A stretch of DNA of 26,353 bases. It comes from a virus. The notes beneath the pieces are model-generated. The model did not search any database. It was given only the letters and a program-made list of their open reading frames with translations, and was not told the DNA's origin. Positions 1 through 5,873 of this stretch are shown piece after piece. Location: positions 1 through 26,353 of IMG/VR virus record IMGVR_UViG_3300012936_002456. One strand, 5' to 3'. The position numbers were made by a program, and so were the translations under genes. Within the stretch, counting starts at the first letter, position 1, and each line of letters opens with the position of its first letter.

Positions 1-1
1 A

Positions 2-142
2 AGGTGCTCATCGGTTCGGATATACCGAAACCCTGTTGGTGAGGATAAACCCCCTTGGATATTCACAACGGAAATTGTGTCTTACTCCGTTACAAACTGT
101 CAGAATGTTGGGTGTGATGCCCCACAGCAAGCATTCGGATAA
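2..142 (+). CDS. 3' end of a truncated unidentified gene
   Basis: This reading frame is open from the left edge to a TAA stop at 140-142, giving the last 46 residues of a protein whose start lies outside the window. The visible tail is mixed polar and aromatic, with a Pro-Pro-Trp stretch, an [14 protein letters not shown] segment and an end in QQAFG, which reads like a real C-terminus rather than random sequence. The neighbouring frame stops at 40-42, so this is the only long frame here. It ends 11 bases before tRNA-Thr. I do not recognise the family. A virion or other late protein would fit the context but is inference. Confidence 0.55.
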   Translation, partial: RCSSVRIYRNPVGEDKPPWIFTTEIVSYSVTNCQNVGCDAPQQAFG

Positions 143-153
143 GTGTAATGTAT

Positions 154-228
154 GCCCCTATAGCTCAGTGGTAGAGCAACGCTTTTGTAAAGCGTAGGTC
201 GTTGGTTCAAATCCGACTGGGGGCTCCA
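154..228 (+). tRNA. tRNA-Thr (UGU)
   Basis: Full cloverleaf. The acceptor arms 154-160 and 218-224 pair, with one G-U. The anticodon stem ACGCT/AGCGT holds the loop TTTGTAA, giving anticodon TGT, which reads ACA. The T-loop is TTCAAAT. The discriminator base 225 is followed by an encoded CCA at 226-228. It lies one base before tRNA-Val, so both probably come from one transcript. Confidence 0.95.
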
Positions 229-300
229 GGGTGAATAGCTCAGCGGTAGAGCATCTCCTTTACACGGAGGCGGTCGGGGGTTCGATCCCCTCTTCACCCA
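229..300 (+). tRNA. tRNA-Val (UAC)
   Basis: The acceptor arms GGGTGAA and TTCACCC pair perfectly. The anticodon stem TCTCC/GGAGG encloses TTTACAC, giving anticodon TAC, which reads GTA. The T-arm has a GGGG/CCCC stem with loop TTCGAT. The discriminator is A at 300 and the CCA is only partly encoded. It directly follows tRNA-Thr. Confidence 0.95.
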
Positions 301-329
301 CTACTCTTAAAGAGGTTAAATGCAAAAAA

Positions 330-578
330 ATGTTATCCATTCGATGCAAAGTATGCAATACAGAGTTAGTAAGTTCTAGTAAAACCCAGTGTTGTGGTTG
401 TCCAAACATGGCAACTATAAAAGGTGAAACTGTGACTGCTAAGGACTTAAGTAAAGTTTTGTTACTTAATAATAATAGCAATATAAAGAAACAACCTTTG
501 TTATCAAATGATGACTTAAAATACCAGGAGGAACGGCGGAAACGCCGTGTCCGAAAAATAAACTACGAGGAACGATGA
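330..578 (+). CDS. Conserved cyanophage-type zinc-ribbon-like protein
   Basis: An 82-residue protein. The frame is open upstream through tRNA-Val, but the ATG at 330 has AGAGGTT 12 bases ahead, so I start there. The N-terminus carries CKVC (residues 6-9) and a CCGC cluster near residue 25, a Cys spacing that could bind zinc. The C-terminal third is very basic (EERRKRRVRK). Small proteins of this form recur in T4-like cyanophages by my recollection, but no function is known to me; nucleic-acid or protein binding is inference. The stop overlaps the start of the next gene in ATGA, suggesting coupled translation. Confidence 0.75.
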   Translation: MLSIRCKVCNTELVSSSKTQCCGCPNMATIKGETVTAKDLSKVLLLNNNSNIKKQPLLSNDDLKYQEERRKRRVRKINYEER

Positions 579-814
579 TCAATTTGCACGAACTTTTCAA
601 CCACTATTTGAACACTGACAAAAAACTGGATCTCCAAGATGTAAATGAAAGGTTGATTAGTTATGGGTGGGTTGATGATGGAAAGAATCTAACTGGTTAC
701 TATGTCTTGACGGAAAACTTTGAGTTAGTGTATGATTTAAAAGGTAACTTTCAATACAAAGTTCCCAGAAAATCTGAGGCAAGTGTAAAGAAATCATCGT
801 TAGTAACTAAATAA
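575..814 (+). CDS. Hypothetical small protein
   Basis: A 79-residue soluble protein starting at an ATG that overlaps the previous stop in ATGA, with GAGG six bases upstream. It is rich in Asp, Asn and aromatic residues, with a Gly-Trp-Val-Asp-Asp turn and a Lys/Ser-rich tail. There is no signal peptide or membrane segment. I do not recognise a family. The coupled start and clean ribosome binding site make it a likely real gene. Confidence 0.65.
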   Translation: MINLHELFNHYLNTDKKLDLQDVNERLISYGWVDDGKNLTGYYVLTENFELVYDLKGNFQYKVPRKSEASVKKSSLVTK

Positions 815-817
815 TGT

Positions 818-1024
818 ATGTGGCGATTGTGGTGTTACGCTTTAGGTAGAAAAGAAGGTAGGTCTGATAGCGAAGCAAATAGTATCGCTATCATTCGTAC
901 TTTTGTTCTTGCTACTTATCTGATTACAAACTGTTTTATCGTTGCTGGTGTTATTAGACATTGGAACGATGTTCCGAGGAAGGTCAATCCGATTGGCGAC
1001 GGAACCGCTCTTGAAAAGCGTTGA
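818..1024 (+). CDS. Small membrane protein whose 3' end runs into tRNA-Ser
   Basis: A 68-residue protein with a short basic N-terminus (MWRLWCYALGRKEGR) and one hydrophobic segment at about residues 28-47. The motif 'WRLWCYALG…' followed by a single membrane span matches a small protein type I recall from cyanophages. The last 16 codons lie inside tRNA-Ser, which begins at 978, and the stop at 1022-1024 is in the tRNA extra-arm region. The tail is therefore dictated by tRNA sequence and may have replaced an original C-terminus. Only three bases separate it from the previous stop. Function unknown. Confidence 0.6.
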   Translation: MWRLWCYALGRKEGRSDSEANSIAIIRTFVLATYLITNCFIVAGVIRHWNDVPRKVNPIGDGTALEKR

Positions 1025-1064
1025 GGTATTAAAGCCCTTGGGAGTTCGACTCTCCCACCTTCCG
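978..1064 (+). tRNA. tRNA-Ser (UGA)
   Basis: A class II tRNA with a long variable arm. The acceptor arms GGAAGGT (978-984) and ACCTTCC (1057-1063) pair perfectly. The anticodon loop CTTGAAA gives TGA, which reads TCA. The outermost anticodon-stem pair looks weak. The T-arm GGGAG/CTCCC has loop TTCGACT. The discriminator is G at 1064, followed by a run of seven T that may help end transcription. Confidence 0.95.
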
Positions 1065-1091
1065 TTTTTTTAAAGTATTTCTTAATTTTTG

Positions 1092-1124
1092 TTTTGACAT
1101 TCGCACAAAAATGTGTTGTCAAAA
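1092..1124. repeat. Imperfect inverted repeat upstream of a promoter
   Basis: TTTTGACA (1092-1099) is matched by TGTCAAAA (1117-1124), with an inner CACA/TGTG pair around AAAA. It could be a hairpin or an operator. Its right arm overlaps the -35 box of the promoter at 1116-1144, and a similar TTTTGAC/GTCAAAA pair occurs at the promoter near 2841. Confidence 0.5.
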
Positions 1125-1144
1125 TGATCGAGATAAAGTATCAT
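1116..1144 (+). promoter_or_regulatory. Sigma-70-type (early) promoter
   Basis: A TTGTCA box at 1116-1121 is followed after 17 bases by TATCAT at 1139-1144. It would start transcription about 20 bases before the ATG at 1172, after the preceding tRNA-Ser unit. T4-like cyanophages use host-type promoters of this kind for early genes. Confidence 0.5.
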
Positions 1145-1171
1145 ATAGATACACAATAGCTCTGTGCCTTA

Positions 1172-1396
1172 ATGGACCCATCTACTTACGGATTTTACTT
1201 AGTATTATTAGTTTTTGTTCTCATGGTCTGGTACGCTGGATTTGAGGGTACTATGAGGTTGTTTAGATATGTTGACCTACAGTTGCAACACACTGTGGTC
1301 AGAATCAGAATGTGGAGGATGCAACGAAAGTTGGAGAAGGGGCTAGGTCTTCCACCCAAAAACTATCAAAAAACTCCTGGAGGAACACAAGAATGA
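1172..1396 (+). CDS. Small membrane protein
   Basis: A 74-residue protein with one strong hydrophobic segment at residues 7-22 (FYLVLLVFVLMVWYAGF) and a basic cytoplasmic-type tail rich in Arg, Gln and Lys. This fits an inner-membrane protein with the N-terminus outside. No enzymatic motif is visible. It is the first gene after the sigma-70-type promoter at 1116-1144 and overlaps the next gene in ATGA at its stop, so the two are probably co-translated. Function unknown. Confidence 0.65.
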   Translation: MDPSTYGFYLVLLVFVLMVWYAGFEGTMRLFRYVDLQLQHTVVRIRMWRMQRKLEKGLGLPPKNYQKTPGGTQE

Positions 1397-1659
1397 CCAA
1401 TGACAAGGAACTGTCTGATCTATCAATGAGTAGAGCAGAATGTCCCAAGTGTGGTGCTCTTTGGATTAATGGGCAGCACTACTGGTCTGGAACAGGTAGG
1501 AGGGGTAGCGATCTAGATCTTGCAGGTCTGGTTTGCAATAAACTTGGTAATCATCAATGCATCAATCCCGCCAAAGGTCAAGAAGGCGGCATGACCTGGG
1601 AGGAGCGACTCGTAACTTTAGAAAAGGATTTCCCCAACGATGAAGATGCCGCAAGTTGA
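1393..1659 (+). CDS. Zinc-ribbon-like conserved cyanophage-type protein
   Basis: An 88-residue protein. The frame opens earlier, but the ATG at 1393 has GGAGGA nine bases ahead and overlaps the previous stop, so it is the likely start. Residues 16-19 are CPKC, followed by GALWINGQHYW, and two further Cys lie near residues 50 and 57 (LVCN and HQCINP), so four Cys could hold one zinc. The C-terminus is acidic. I recall small Cys-rich proteins of this layout from cyanophages; no function is known to me. Confidence 0.7.
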   Translation: MTNDKELSDLSMSRAECPKCGALWINGQHYWSGTGRRGSDLDLAGLVCNKLGNHQCINPAKGQEGGMTWEERLVTLEKDFPNDEDAAS

Positions 1660-1876
1660 TTTTAGCAAGTGGGGGAAAGATATTGAACCTCCAAATCACG
1701 TAACCAAAGAAGAAGTCCAAGAGATGATTGATACTGCTATACGCAGACACAATCGTAATGCTGGAGTGATCAGTATGTTCGTTGGTTTTTTCATTCTTGG
1801 ACTTTTTTCTGAAGGTCTTCTTAGACTTATTGGAGTGATACCACCACTACTACCATGGCTCAAGATCACATTATAG
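1640..1876 (+). CDS. Small membrane protein
   Basis: A 78-residue protein. The N-terminal 40 residues are soluble and charged, with a short predicted helix (KEEVQEMIDTAIRRH). They are followed by a long hydrophobic stretch at about residues 44-75 with two possible membrane passes divided by a Pro-Pro turn. It overlaps the previous gene by 20 bases. The ATG at 1646 is an equally good start. No known family is recognised. Confidence 0.65.
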   Translation: MKMPQVDFSKWGKDIEPPNHVTKEEVQEMIDTAIRRHNRNAGVISMFVGFFILGLFSEGLLRLIGVIPPLLPWLKITL

Positions 1877-1906
1877 AATGGAACTGTACGAAAATGATAA
1901 ACGTGA

Positions 1907-1913
1907 ATAAATA
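1907..1913 (+). promoter_or_regulatory. Candidate T4-type late promoter (ATAAATA)
   Basis: ATAAATA matches the T4-like late core. It lies only five bases before the ATG at 1919, so a transcript from it would have almost no leader. The match could also be chance in AT-rich sequence. Confidence 0.35.
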
Positions 1914-1918
1914 TTACT

Positions 1919-2128
1919 ATGGAAGAAGATCTACCAGCGATTATAACATTTGACTTTGAGATACAGGACGTTCGCCTTGTTCATAAGGCAATGACTGTTC
2001 TTAAAGAAAGATGGGCGGGAGGTGATCCCAGCGAACAAGAACATATAGATGTTCTTAAGCAGGCTTTCTATCGCGCCATTTTAGAGTATACTTATCAGGA
2101 AGTTGATCATGATGTTCAAGATGAATGA
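1919..2128 (+). CDS. Hypothetical acidic protein
   Basis: A 69-residue acidic protein, predicted mostly helical, with no membrane segment or signal. It contains a hydrophobic-heptad-like stretch (residues 16-30) and a Gly-Gly-Asp-Pro turn. No ribosome binding site is visible; instead an ATAAATA late-promoter core ends five bases ahead of the ATG. It overlaps the next gene at its 3' end. I do not recognise the family. Confidence 0.6.
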   Translation: MEEDLPAIITFDFEIQDVRLVHKAMTVLKERWAGGDPSEQEHIDVLKQAFYRAILEYTYQEVDHDVQDE

Positions 2129-2384
2129 CCACACCGACGCTCTCAGGAACACTGACTGGAGGTACAGCGAAGAAAGGATGCTTCTTCGCGCAGAAATCTT
2201 TCGTGCCCTTCAGCATCACCTAGAAGACCACTGTAGGGCAGTCTATGAGTTCTGTAATGATTGGGTCAGTCAAGGCAACAAAGGATCTGATAACCTTGAG
2301 CAGCACTTTCAGGATTATCTCAGAACCGTAGTAGAAACCAGTTATACACTAGAACCGATTGACAATCATCCTTTGGTGGGGTAA
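2109..2384 (+). CDS. Conserved cyanophage-type helical protein
   Basis: A 91-residue protein. AGGA lies eight bases before the ATG at 2109; ATGs at 2112 and 2121 are also possible, and the last gives the shorter MNDHTDALRN start that I recall from relatives. The body is helical and charged (YSEERMLLRAEIFRAL, then AVYEFCNDWV), without membrane segments. It overlaps the previous gene by 20 bases and is followed by tRNA-Pro after 14 bases. Function unknown. Confidence 0.65.
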   Translation: MMFKMNDHTDALRNTDWRYSEERMLLRAEIFRALQHHLEDHCRAVYEFCNDWVSQGNKGSDNLEQHFQDYLRTVVETSYTLEPIDNHPLVG

Positions 2385-2398
2385 GATATAAAAGTAAT

Positions 2399-2472
2399 CG
2401 GGGCTTAGCTCAGCTTGGTAGAGCGCCGTCTTTGGGAGGCGGATGCCACAGGTTCAAATCCTGTAGCCCCGA
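2399..2472 (+). tRNA. tRNA-Pro (UGG)
   Basis: The acceptor arms CGGGGCT (2399-2405) and AGCCCCG (2465-2471) pair perfectly. The anticodon stem CCGTC/GGCGG encloses TTTGGGA, giving anticodon TGG, which reads CCA. The T-arm has loop TTCAAAT. The discriminator is A at 2472 and CCA is not encoded. Confidence 0.95.
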
Positions 2473-2494
2473 TTGAATATACATATTATCAACT

Positions 2495-2665
2495 ATGCAG
2501 TTTTATTCCGTGGAGTATTGGCAGGAAAACTGGGAAACTCTTATGGAAAGAGTGGAGAATGGAGAGACTATAGGTGTAGAGAATGATAATGGGGAAAGGG
2601 CAGTGATGGTCCCAGCGGATGATGAACTCATACGCATATACACTGAACACAACGAAGCTCCTTAA
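2495..2665 (+). CDS. Phd/YefM antitoxin-like small protein
   Basis: A 56-residue protein between tRNA-Pro and tRNA-Ile, with its stop ending one base before the tRNA. The layout resembles the Phd/YefM antitoxin N-terminal domain: a YS-x(6) start, a helix (WETLMERVENGE), a beta turn with Asn-Gly, and AVMVPADDELIRI, comparable to the 'VVLMS.DEY' strand of that family. It is acidic, like most antitoxins. No toxin gene (Doc, YoeB or similar) is next to it. The family assignment is by eye and therefore moderate. It might act as a stand-alone DNA-binding regulator or neutralise a host toxin, which is inference. Confidence 0.6.
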   Translation: MQFYSVEYWQENWETLMERVENGETIGVENDNGERAVMVPADDELIRIYTEHNEAP

Positions 2666-2737
2666 GGGACTATCGCATATTGGTTAATGCCCTCTGCTTA
2701 TAACGGAGTGAACCGAGTTCAATTCTCGGTAGTCCTA
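2666..2737 (+). tRNA. tRNA-Ile (UAU)
   Basis: The acceptor arms GGGACTA and TAGTCCT pair with one terminal G-U. The D-stem is GCAT/ATGC. The anticodon stem CTCTG/CGGAG encloses CTTATAA, giving anticodon TAT at 2699-2701, which reads AUA. The T-arm is CCGAG/CTCGG with loop TTCAATT. Bacteria usually read AUA with a lysidine-modified CAU tRNA, so a plain UAU is unusual. Confidence 0.9.
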
Positions 2738-2739
2738 TT

Positions 2740-2812
2740 GGGGGTCTAGCAATCTGGTGAATGCACCGAACTCATAATTCGGCTAAGGCGAGTTCGATCC
2801 TCGCGACCCCCA
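2740..2812 (+). tRNA. tRNA with CAU anticodon (Met, or Ile2)
   Basis: The acceptor arms GGGGGTC and GACCCCC pair perfectly. The anticodon stem CCGAA/TTCGG encloses CTCATAA, giving CAT at 2773-2775. The T-arm GCGAG/CTCGC has loop TTCGATC. The acceptor stem is fully paired at position 1, unlike a bacterial initiator. Elongator Met is the default reading, but a lysidine-type Ile tRNA cannot be excluded. It lies two bases after tRNA-Ile. Confidence 0.9.
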
Positions 2813-2813
2813 T

Positions 2814-2837
2814 GGACAGATAATAAACTGTCCTTTT
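2814..2837 (+). terminator. Terminator after the tRNA genes
   Basis: GGACAG (2814-2819) pairs with CTGTCC (2828-2833) around an eight-base AT loop, followed by TTTT. It would end the Pro/Ile/Met tRNA transcript, and the next promoter begins in its T-run. Confidence 0.6.
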
Positions 2838-2840
2838 GAC

Positions 2841-2869
2841 TTGACTCCTCTGGGTCAAAACCTTATAAT
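2841..2869 (+). promoter_or_regulatory. Strong sigma-70-type (early) promoter
   Basis: TTGACT at 2841-2846 is followed after exactly 17 bases by a perfect TATAAT at 2864-2869. It sits 22 bases before the ATG at 2892. An overlapping inverted repeat TTTTGAC (2834-2840) / GTCAAAA (2854-2860) could be an operator, as near 1116. Confidence 0.7.
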
Positions 2870-2891
2870 AACAAGGTCAACACACAAGACG

Positions 2892-3107
2892 ATGACTCTT
2901 ACAACTAAGTTCAAGAAAGACATTCAAACTCTTCGGGGCGCTGTAAACGGTGACTTTTTCCTTGATGTGAAGAATCCGAAACTTCTCAAAAAGGTCCGTC
3001 GTTATTATGAGAACAACGGTGTCGTTTTTTCTGGCGATCCTCTTGATGATTATGATATTTTGATGGAGCAAGTTGCTACTGATCTTGAATCTGTTGAGGT
3101 AGCATGA
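2892..3107 (+). CDS. Hypothetical early protein
   Basis: A 71-residue protein. The frame is open upstream, but the promoter at 2841-2869 makes the ATG at 2892 the first usable start. It is charged, with a Lys-rich first half (KFKKDIQTL, KLLKKVRRYY) and an acidic C-terminus. There are no Cys clusters or membrane segments. It overlaps the next gene in ATGA, so the two form a small early operon. Early expression in a T4-like phage suggests a role in host takeover, which is inference only. Confidence 0.7.
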   Translation: MTLTTKFKKDIQTLRGAVNGDFFLDVKNPKLLKKVRRYYENNGVVFSGDPLDDYDILMEQVATDLESVEVA

Positions 3108-3334
3108 AAGTTCTTCTAGAACGTTTTCCCTATCGTTATGTTGAATCGGGAACCCTAGATAATGGGTTCCCTGACTACAGAATCCAAAAAGCAGACAGTT
3201 GGACTAAGCGTTATAAGGACATGTATCTTCTAGACAATCAGATGCAACTTCTGACTGCCATGGAAGATTTTGAATACACGAAATGGTTAGATCCTGATCG
3301 TGTTCCTTGTTATGTGAGAGACGTAGTATCCTAA
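3104..3334 (+). CDS. Hypothetical early protein
   Basis: A 76-residue soluble protein starting at the ATGA overlap with the previous gene. It is rich in Tyr, Asp and Arg, with a Trp-Thr-Lys-Arg-Tyr stretch and a Tyr-Val-Arg-Asp tail. No motif is recognised. Its TAA stop lies inside a CTAAATA late-promoter core that serves the next gene. It shares the promoter at 2841-2869. Confidence 0.65.
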   Translation: MKVLLERFPYRYVESGTLDNGFPDYRIQKADSWTKRYKDMYLLDNQMQLLTAMEDFEYTKWLDPDRVPCYVRDVVS

Positions 3335-3337
3335 ATA
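3331..3337 (+). promoter_or_regulatory. Candidate T4-type late promoter (CTAAATA)
   Basis: CTAAATA contains the stop codon of the preceding gene (3332-3334). It lies 25 bases before the ATG at 3363, a normal distance for a late promoter with a short leader. Confidence 0.55.
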
Positions 3338-3362
3338 CTGATGAAGAATTAAGTATTTAACT

Positions 3363-3602
3363 ATGGCAACATCAGCTAGACAAGCTGCCGCTAAAACTGC
3401 AGCAGCGGATGCATCGAAAAAGACAGTTCATATGTCCCAGTACGATAAGCAAGTAGAAATACGCCTTCAGGCGTTGGAGCAAACGGCACACAAGAAGTGT
3501 GATGGTGGTTCCACAGGTGGTGCTAGCGAAGAGAGAATCGCTGCTCTTGAAGCAAAACTGGATGATCTGATTCGTCGTTTAAATAATAAGTTCAACTTCT
3601 GA
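3363..3602 (+). CDS. Ala-rich protein with C-terminal coiled coil, probably late
   Basis: A 79-residue protein. The first third is Ala/Lys-rich and likely flexible. The middle holds a Gly/Ser linker (DGGSTGGASEE). The last 25 residues (RIAALEAKLDDLIRRLNNKF) form a clear heptad pattern suited to a coiled coil. The late promoter at 3331-3337 and the coiled coil suggest a small structural or assembly protein, which is inference. The stop is immediately followed by the hairpin array at 3603. Confidence 0.65.
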   Translation: MATSARQAAAKTAAADASKKTVHMSQYDKQVEIRLQALEQTAHKKCDGGSTGGASEERIAALEAKLDDLIRRLNNKFNF

Positions 3603-3849
3603 GTTTCCTGTTTTATCAAAAACAGGTGGTGGAGTCAATCTGACCCAAGACATGGAGAGTCTGTAAAAACCCTGGTCGGGATGGGTCAACGACCCCTCGG
3701 GTTTCCTGCTTCCTAAAAGTAGGTGGTGCGGATGGGAATACTCTCCCGCCTGGTTTCCATTTTCCAGAAAAAGAAATGGTGGTGCGTCGAAATTCCCCTT
3801 CCGTGTGGTTGGTTTCTTGGTTCCATCTGAATAAAAACTAAGTGGCGGG
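3603..3849 (+). ncRNA. Array of four tandem hairpins with conserved flanks
   Basis: No gene is visible between 3603 and 3918. Instead there are four units of the form GTTT, a roughly 7-bp stem, a loop, then TGGTG or a close variant. The stems are CCTGTTTT/AAAACAGG (3607-3626), CCTGCTT/AAGTAGG (3705-3723), CCATTT/AAATGG (3757-3779) and CTTGGTT/AACTAAG (3816-3842). Stem sequences differ between units but pairing is kept, which argues for a structured RNA. A further GGGTC/GACCC hairpin is at 3683-3695. The region could be a leader of gmd, a 3' UTR of the gene before it, or a separate RNA. The wcaG RNA motif, known from cyanophages upstream of nucleotide-sugar genes, is a possible match I cannot test. 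Confidence 0.55.
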
Positions 3850-3859
3850 CATGTGTCCG

Positions 3860-3890
3860 AAAAGGGTAGTTGCATAAACTGCCCTTTTTT
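3860..3890 (+). terminator. Strong terminator before gmd
   Basis: A 12-pair stem with one G-U (AAAAGGGTAGTT against AACTGCCCTTTT) and a five-base loop, followed by further T. It closes the hairpin-array transcript 28 bases before gmd. No clear promoter lies between it and gmd, so gmd may depend on readthrough (attenuation) or on a weak CTAAATT element at 3907. Confidence 0.75.
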
Positions 3891-3918
3891 GATAAACTGA
3901 AATGAACTAAATTGTAGC

Positions 3919-4929
3919 ATGAAAAAAGTTGCTCTTATTACTGGCATTACTGGGCAAGATGGTTCTTATCTTGCAGAGTTATTGCTTGAGAAAGGATATG
4001 AAGTTCATGGTGTTGTTAGACGTAGTTCTTTGATCAACACTCACAGGATTGATCATATTTACAAACAAATCAAACTGCATTATGGAGATCTGACAGACTC
4101 CACTAATGTAGTCAATGTTATTAAGAAAGTAGAACCAGATGAGATCTATAATCTTGCTGCTCAGAGTCATGTGAAGGTGTCTTTTGAACTTCCTGAGTAC
4201 ACTGGTAACGTTGATGGACTGGGAACTCTTCGCATTCTTGAAGCAGTCCGTCTCCTAGGACTGGAAGATAAGGTTCGTGTCTATCAAGCATCTACATCTG
4301 AGATGTTTGGTAAGGTTCAAGAGATTCCTCAAAAAGAAACTACTCCTTTCTATCCGCGATCTCCTTACGGTTGTGCAAAGGTTTATGCATATTGGTTGAC
4401 TAAGAACTACCGTGAGTCCTATGGACTTCATGCAGGTTCTGGTATTCTTTTTAACCATGAATCTCCTCGTCGGGGCGAGACTTTTGTTACTCGTAAAGTG
4501 ACTATTGCACTCAAGAATATTGTAGAAGGAAAGTGGGATACTCTTTACCTTGGTAATCTAAACTCTCTGCGTGATTGGGGTCATGCAAGAGACTTTGTTG
4601 AAGCGATGTGGATGATGCTTCAGCAGGAGAATGGTGATGATTATGTTGTATCTACAAATGAACAACACTCCGTTCGTGAGTTTGTAGAAAAGTGTGCTCC
4701 TTATTTCAATATGAATATTGAATGGCAAGGTGAAGGACTTGATGAAGTTGGTATAGATACTGTTTCTGGTAAGACTATTGTTAGAGTTAATGAGAAGTAT
4801 TTCCGTCCTGCAGAAGTAGACACTCTTCTGGGAGATGCTACAAAAGCAAGAGAAGTTTTAGGTTGGTATCCTAAGACATCATTTGATCAACTAGTAGAGG
4901 ATATGTGTAAAAATGAAAAAGGGATCTAG
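3919..4929 (+). CDS. gmd: GDP-mannose 4,6-dehydratase
   Basis: Converts GDP-D-mannose to GDP-4-keto-6-deoxy-D-mannose in the cytosol, the shared precursor of GDP-L-fucose and GDP-D-rhamnose. The 336-residue length is normal. The N-terminal Rossmann motif is G9-x-x-G12-x-x-G15, followed by the RR pair at 34-35 typical of an NADP-binding loop. The catalytic set T126, E128, Y150 and K154 has the same spacing as in E. coli Gmd, and [15 protein letters not shown] is a family signature. No good ribosome binding site precedes the ATG. It overlaps fcl by 17 bases, so the two enzymes are made together. The product feeds both fcl and the RMD-like gene at 14986. Confidence 0.95.
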   Translation: MKKVALITGITGQDGSYLAELLLEKGYEVHGVVRRSSLINTHRIDHIYKQIKLHYGDLTDSTNVVNVIKKVEPDEIYNLAAQSHVKVSFELPEYTGNVDGLGTLRILEAVRLLGLEDKVRVYQASTSEMFGKVQEIPQKETTPFYPRSPYGCAKVYAYWLTKNYRESYGLHAGSGILFNHESPRRGETFVTRKVTIALKNIVEGKWDTLYLGNLNSLRDWGHARDFVEAMWMMLQQENGDDYVVSTNEQHSVREFVEKCAPYFNMNIEWQGEGLDEVGIDTVSGKTIVRVNEKYFRPAEVDTLLGDATKAREVLGWYPKTSFDQLVEDMCKNEKGI

Positions 4930-5842
4930 AATTTTTGTTGCAGGTCATAAAGGACTGGTTGGATCTTCCATCATTAGGCAGTTGAAATCTGCGGGACATA
5001 CTAATATCTGGACTATTGATAGATCAGATGTTGATCTCACGAATCAGAAAGAAGTGAACAAATGGTTCAAAGCACATGAACCAAAGTATGTCTTTAATGC
5101 TGCTGCTAAAGTAGGAGGTATTATCGGCAATCAGAATCATAAGGCAGAGATGATCTATCAGAACCTTATGATTGAGAGTAACTTGATTGAAGCTGCATAT
5201 CGCAATGGATGTAAGAAGTATCTGTTCTTAGGATCTTCATGCATCTATCCAAAAGAACCTCAACTACCTATCACTGAAGATCAGTTGATGACTGGTAAAC
5301 TTGAACCTACTAATGATGCTTATGCAGTAGCAAAGATCGCTGGTATCTATCTTTGCAAGTCTTATCGTCAGCAGTATGGATTTGATGCTATTAGTGTGAT
5401 GCCATGTAATCTGTATGGTCCTGGTGATAACTATCATCCAGAAAACTCTCATGTGTTGCCTGGTTTGATTCGTAGATTTCATGAGGCAAAGATTAACGAT
5501 TCACCAACTGTAACTTGCTGGGGTGATGGAACTCCTCTTAGAGAGTTTCTCTATACCGATGATCTTGCTGATGCTTGTGTATTTTTGATGAACACCTATG
5601 ATGGTGAAGACCCTATCAACGTTGGATCTGGAACTGAGATTAGTATCAAAACTCTTGCTGAAACCATTGCAAAAACTGTTGGATACACAGGAGAAATCAA
5701 GTGGGATACATCTAAACCAAATGGAACGATGCGAAAGGTGATGGACGTATCTAAGATAAAATCTCTTGGGTGGAGTCCGCAAGTTCCTTTTGAAGCAGGA
5801 GTCACAGTTTCATATGGAGATTTTATAACGAGATTCGGATAA
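4913..5842 (+). CDS. fcl: GDP-L-fucose synthase
   Basis: A 3,5-epimerase/4-reductase that turns the Gmd product into GDP-L-fucose using NADPH (also called wcaG). The 309 residues are a normal length. The Rossmann motif is G11-x-x-G14-x-x-G17. The catalytic residues S108, C110, Y137 and K141 sit one residue later than in the E. coli enzyme. GSSCIYPK and the substrate segment [17 protein letters not shown] are family signatures. The start overlaps the end of gmd. The likely users of GDP-fucose are the two GT11 proteins at 6965 and 7819. A terminator follows eight bases after the stop, so gmd and fcl form their own unit. Confidence 0.95.
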   Translation: MKKGSRIFVAGHKGLVGSSIIRQLKSAGHTNIWTIDRSDVDLTNQKEVNKWFKAHEPKYVFNAAAKVGGIIGNQNHKAEMIYQNLMIESNLIEAAYRNGCKKYLFLGSSCIYPKEPQLPITEDQLMTGKLEPTNDAYAVAKIAGIYLCKSYRQQYGFDAISVMPCNLYGPGDNYHPENSHVLPGLIRRFHEAKINDSPTVTCWGDGTPLREFLYTDDLADACVFLMNTYDGEDPINVGSGTEISIKTLAETIAKTVGYTGEIKWDTSKPNGTMRKVMDVSKIKSLGWSPQVPFEAGVTVSYGDFITRFG

Positions 5843-5849
5843 CACCACA

Positions 5850-5873
5850 GGGGTTGCGAAAGCACCCCTTTTT
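5850..5873 (+). terminator. Terminator between fcl and the long operon
   Basis: GGGGT…GC pairs with GCACCCC around a GAAA tetraloop, with one bulged T, followed by TTTTT. It separates gmd-fcl from the late promoter at 5881. Confidence 0.8.

Noticed and set aside
231-329. N-terminal extension of the gene at 330 through tRNA-Val
   Set aside because: The extension is tRNA sequence read as protein; the ATG at 330 has its own ribosome binding site.
154-2812. tRNA genes as phage attachment sites
   Set aside because: No integrase, excisionase or flanking direct repeats are visible; these look like translation-support tRNAs of a lytic phage.
3603-3849. CRISPR array
   Set aside because: The units are hairpins with changing stems and uneven spacing; there are no identical repeats with unique spacers and no cas genes.
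3579-3947. A 122-codon open frame on the minus strand across the hairpin array
   Set aside because: The translation is repetitive and lacks protein-like features, it overlaps two plus-strand genes, and it is explained by the repeated hairpins.
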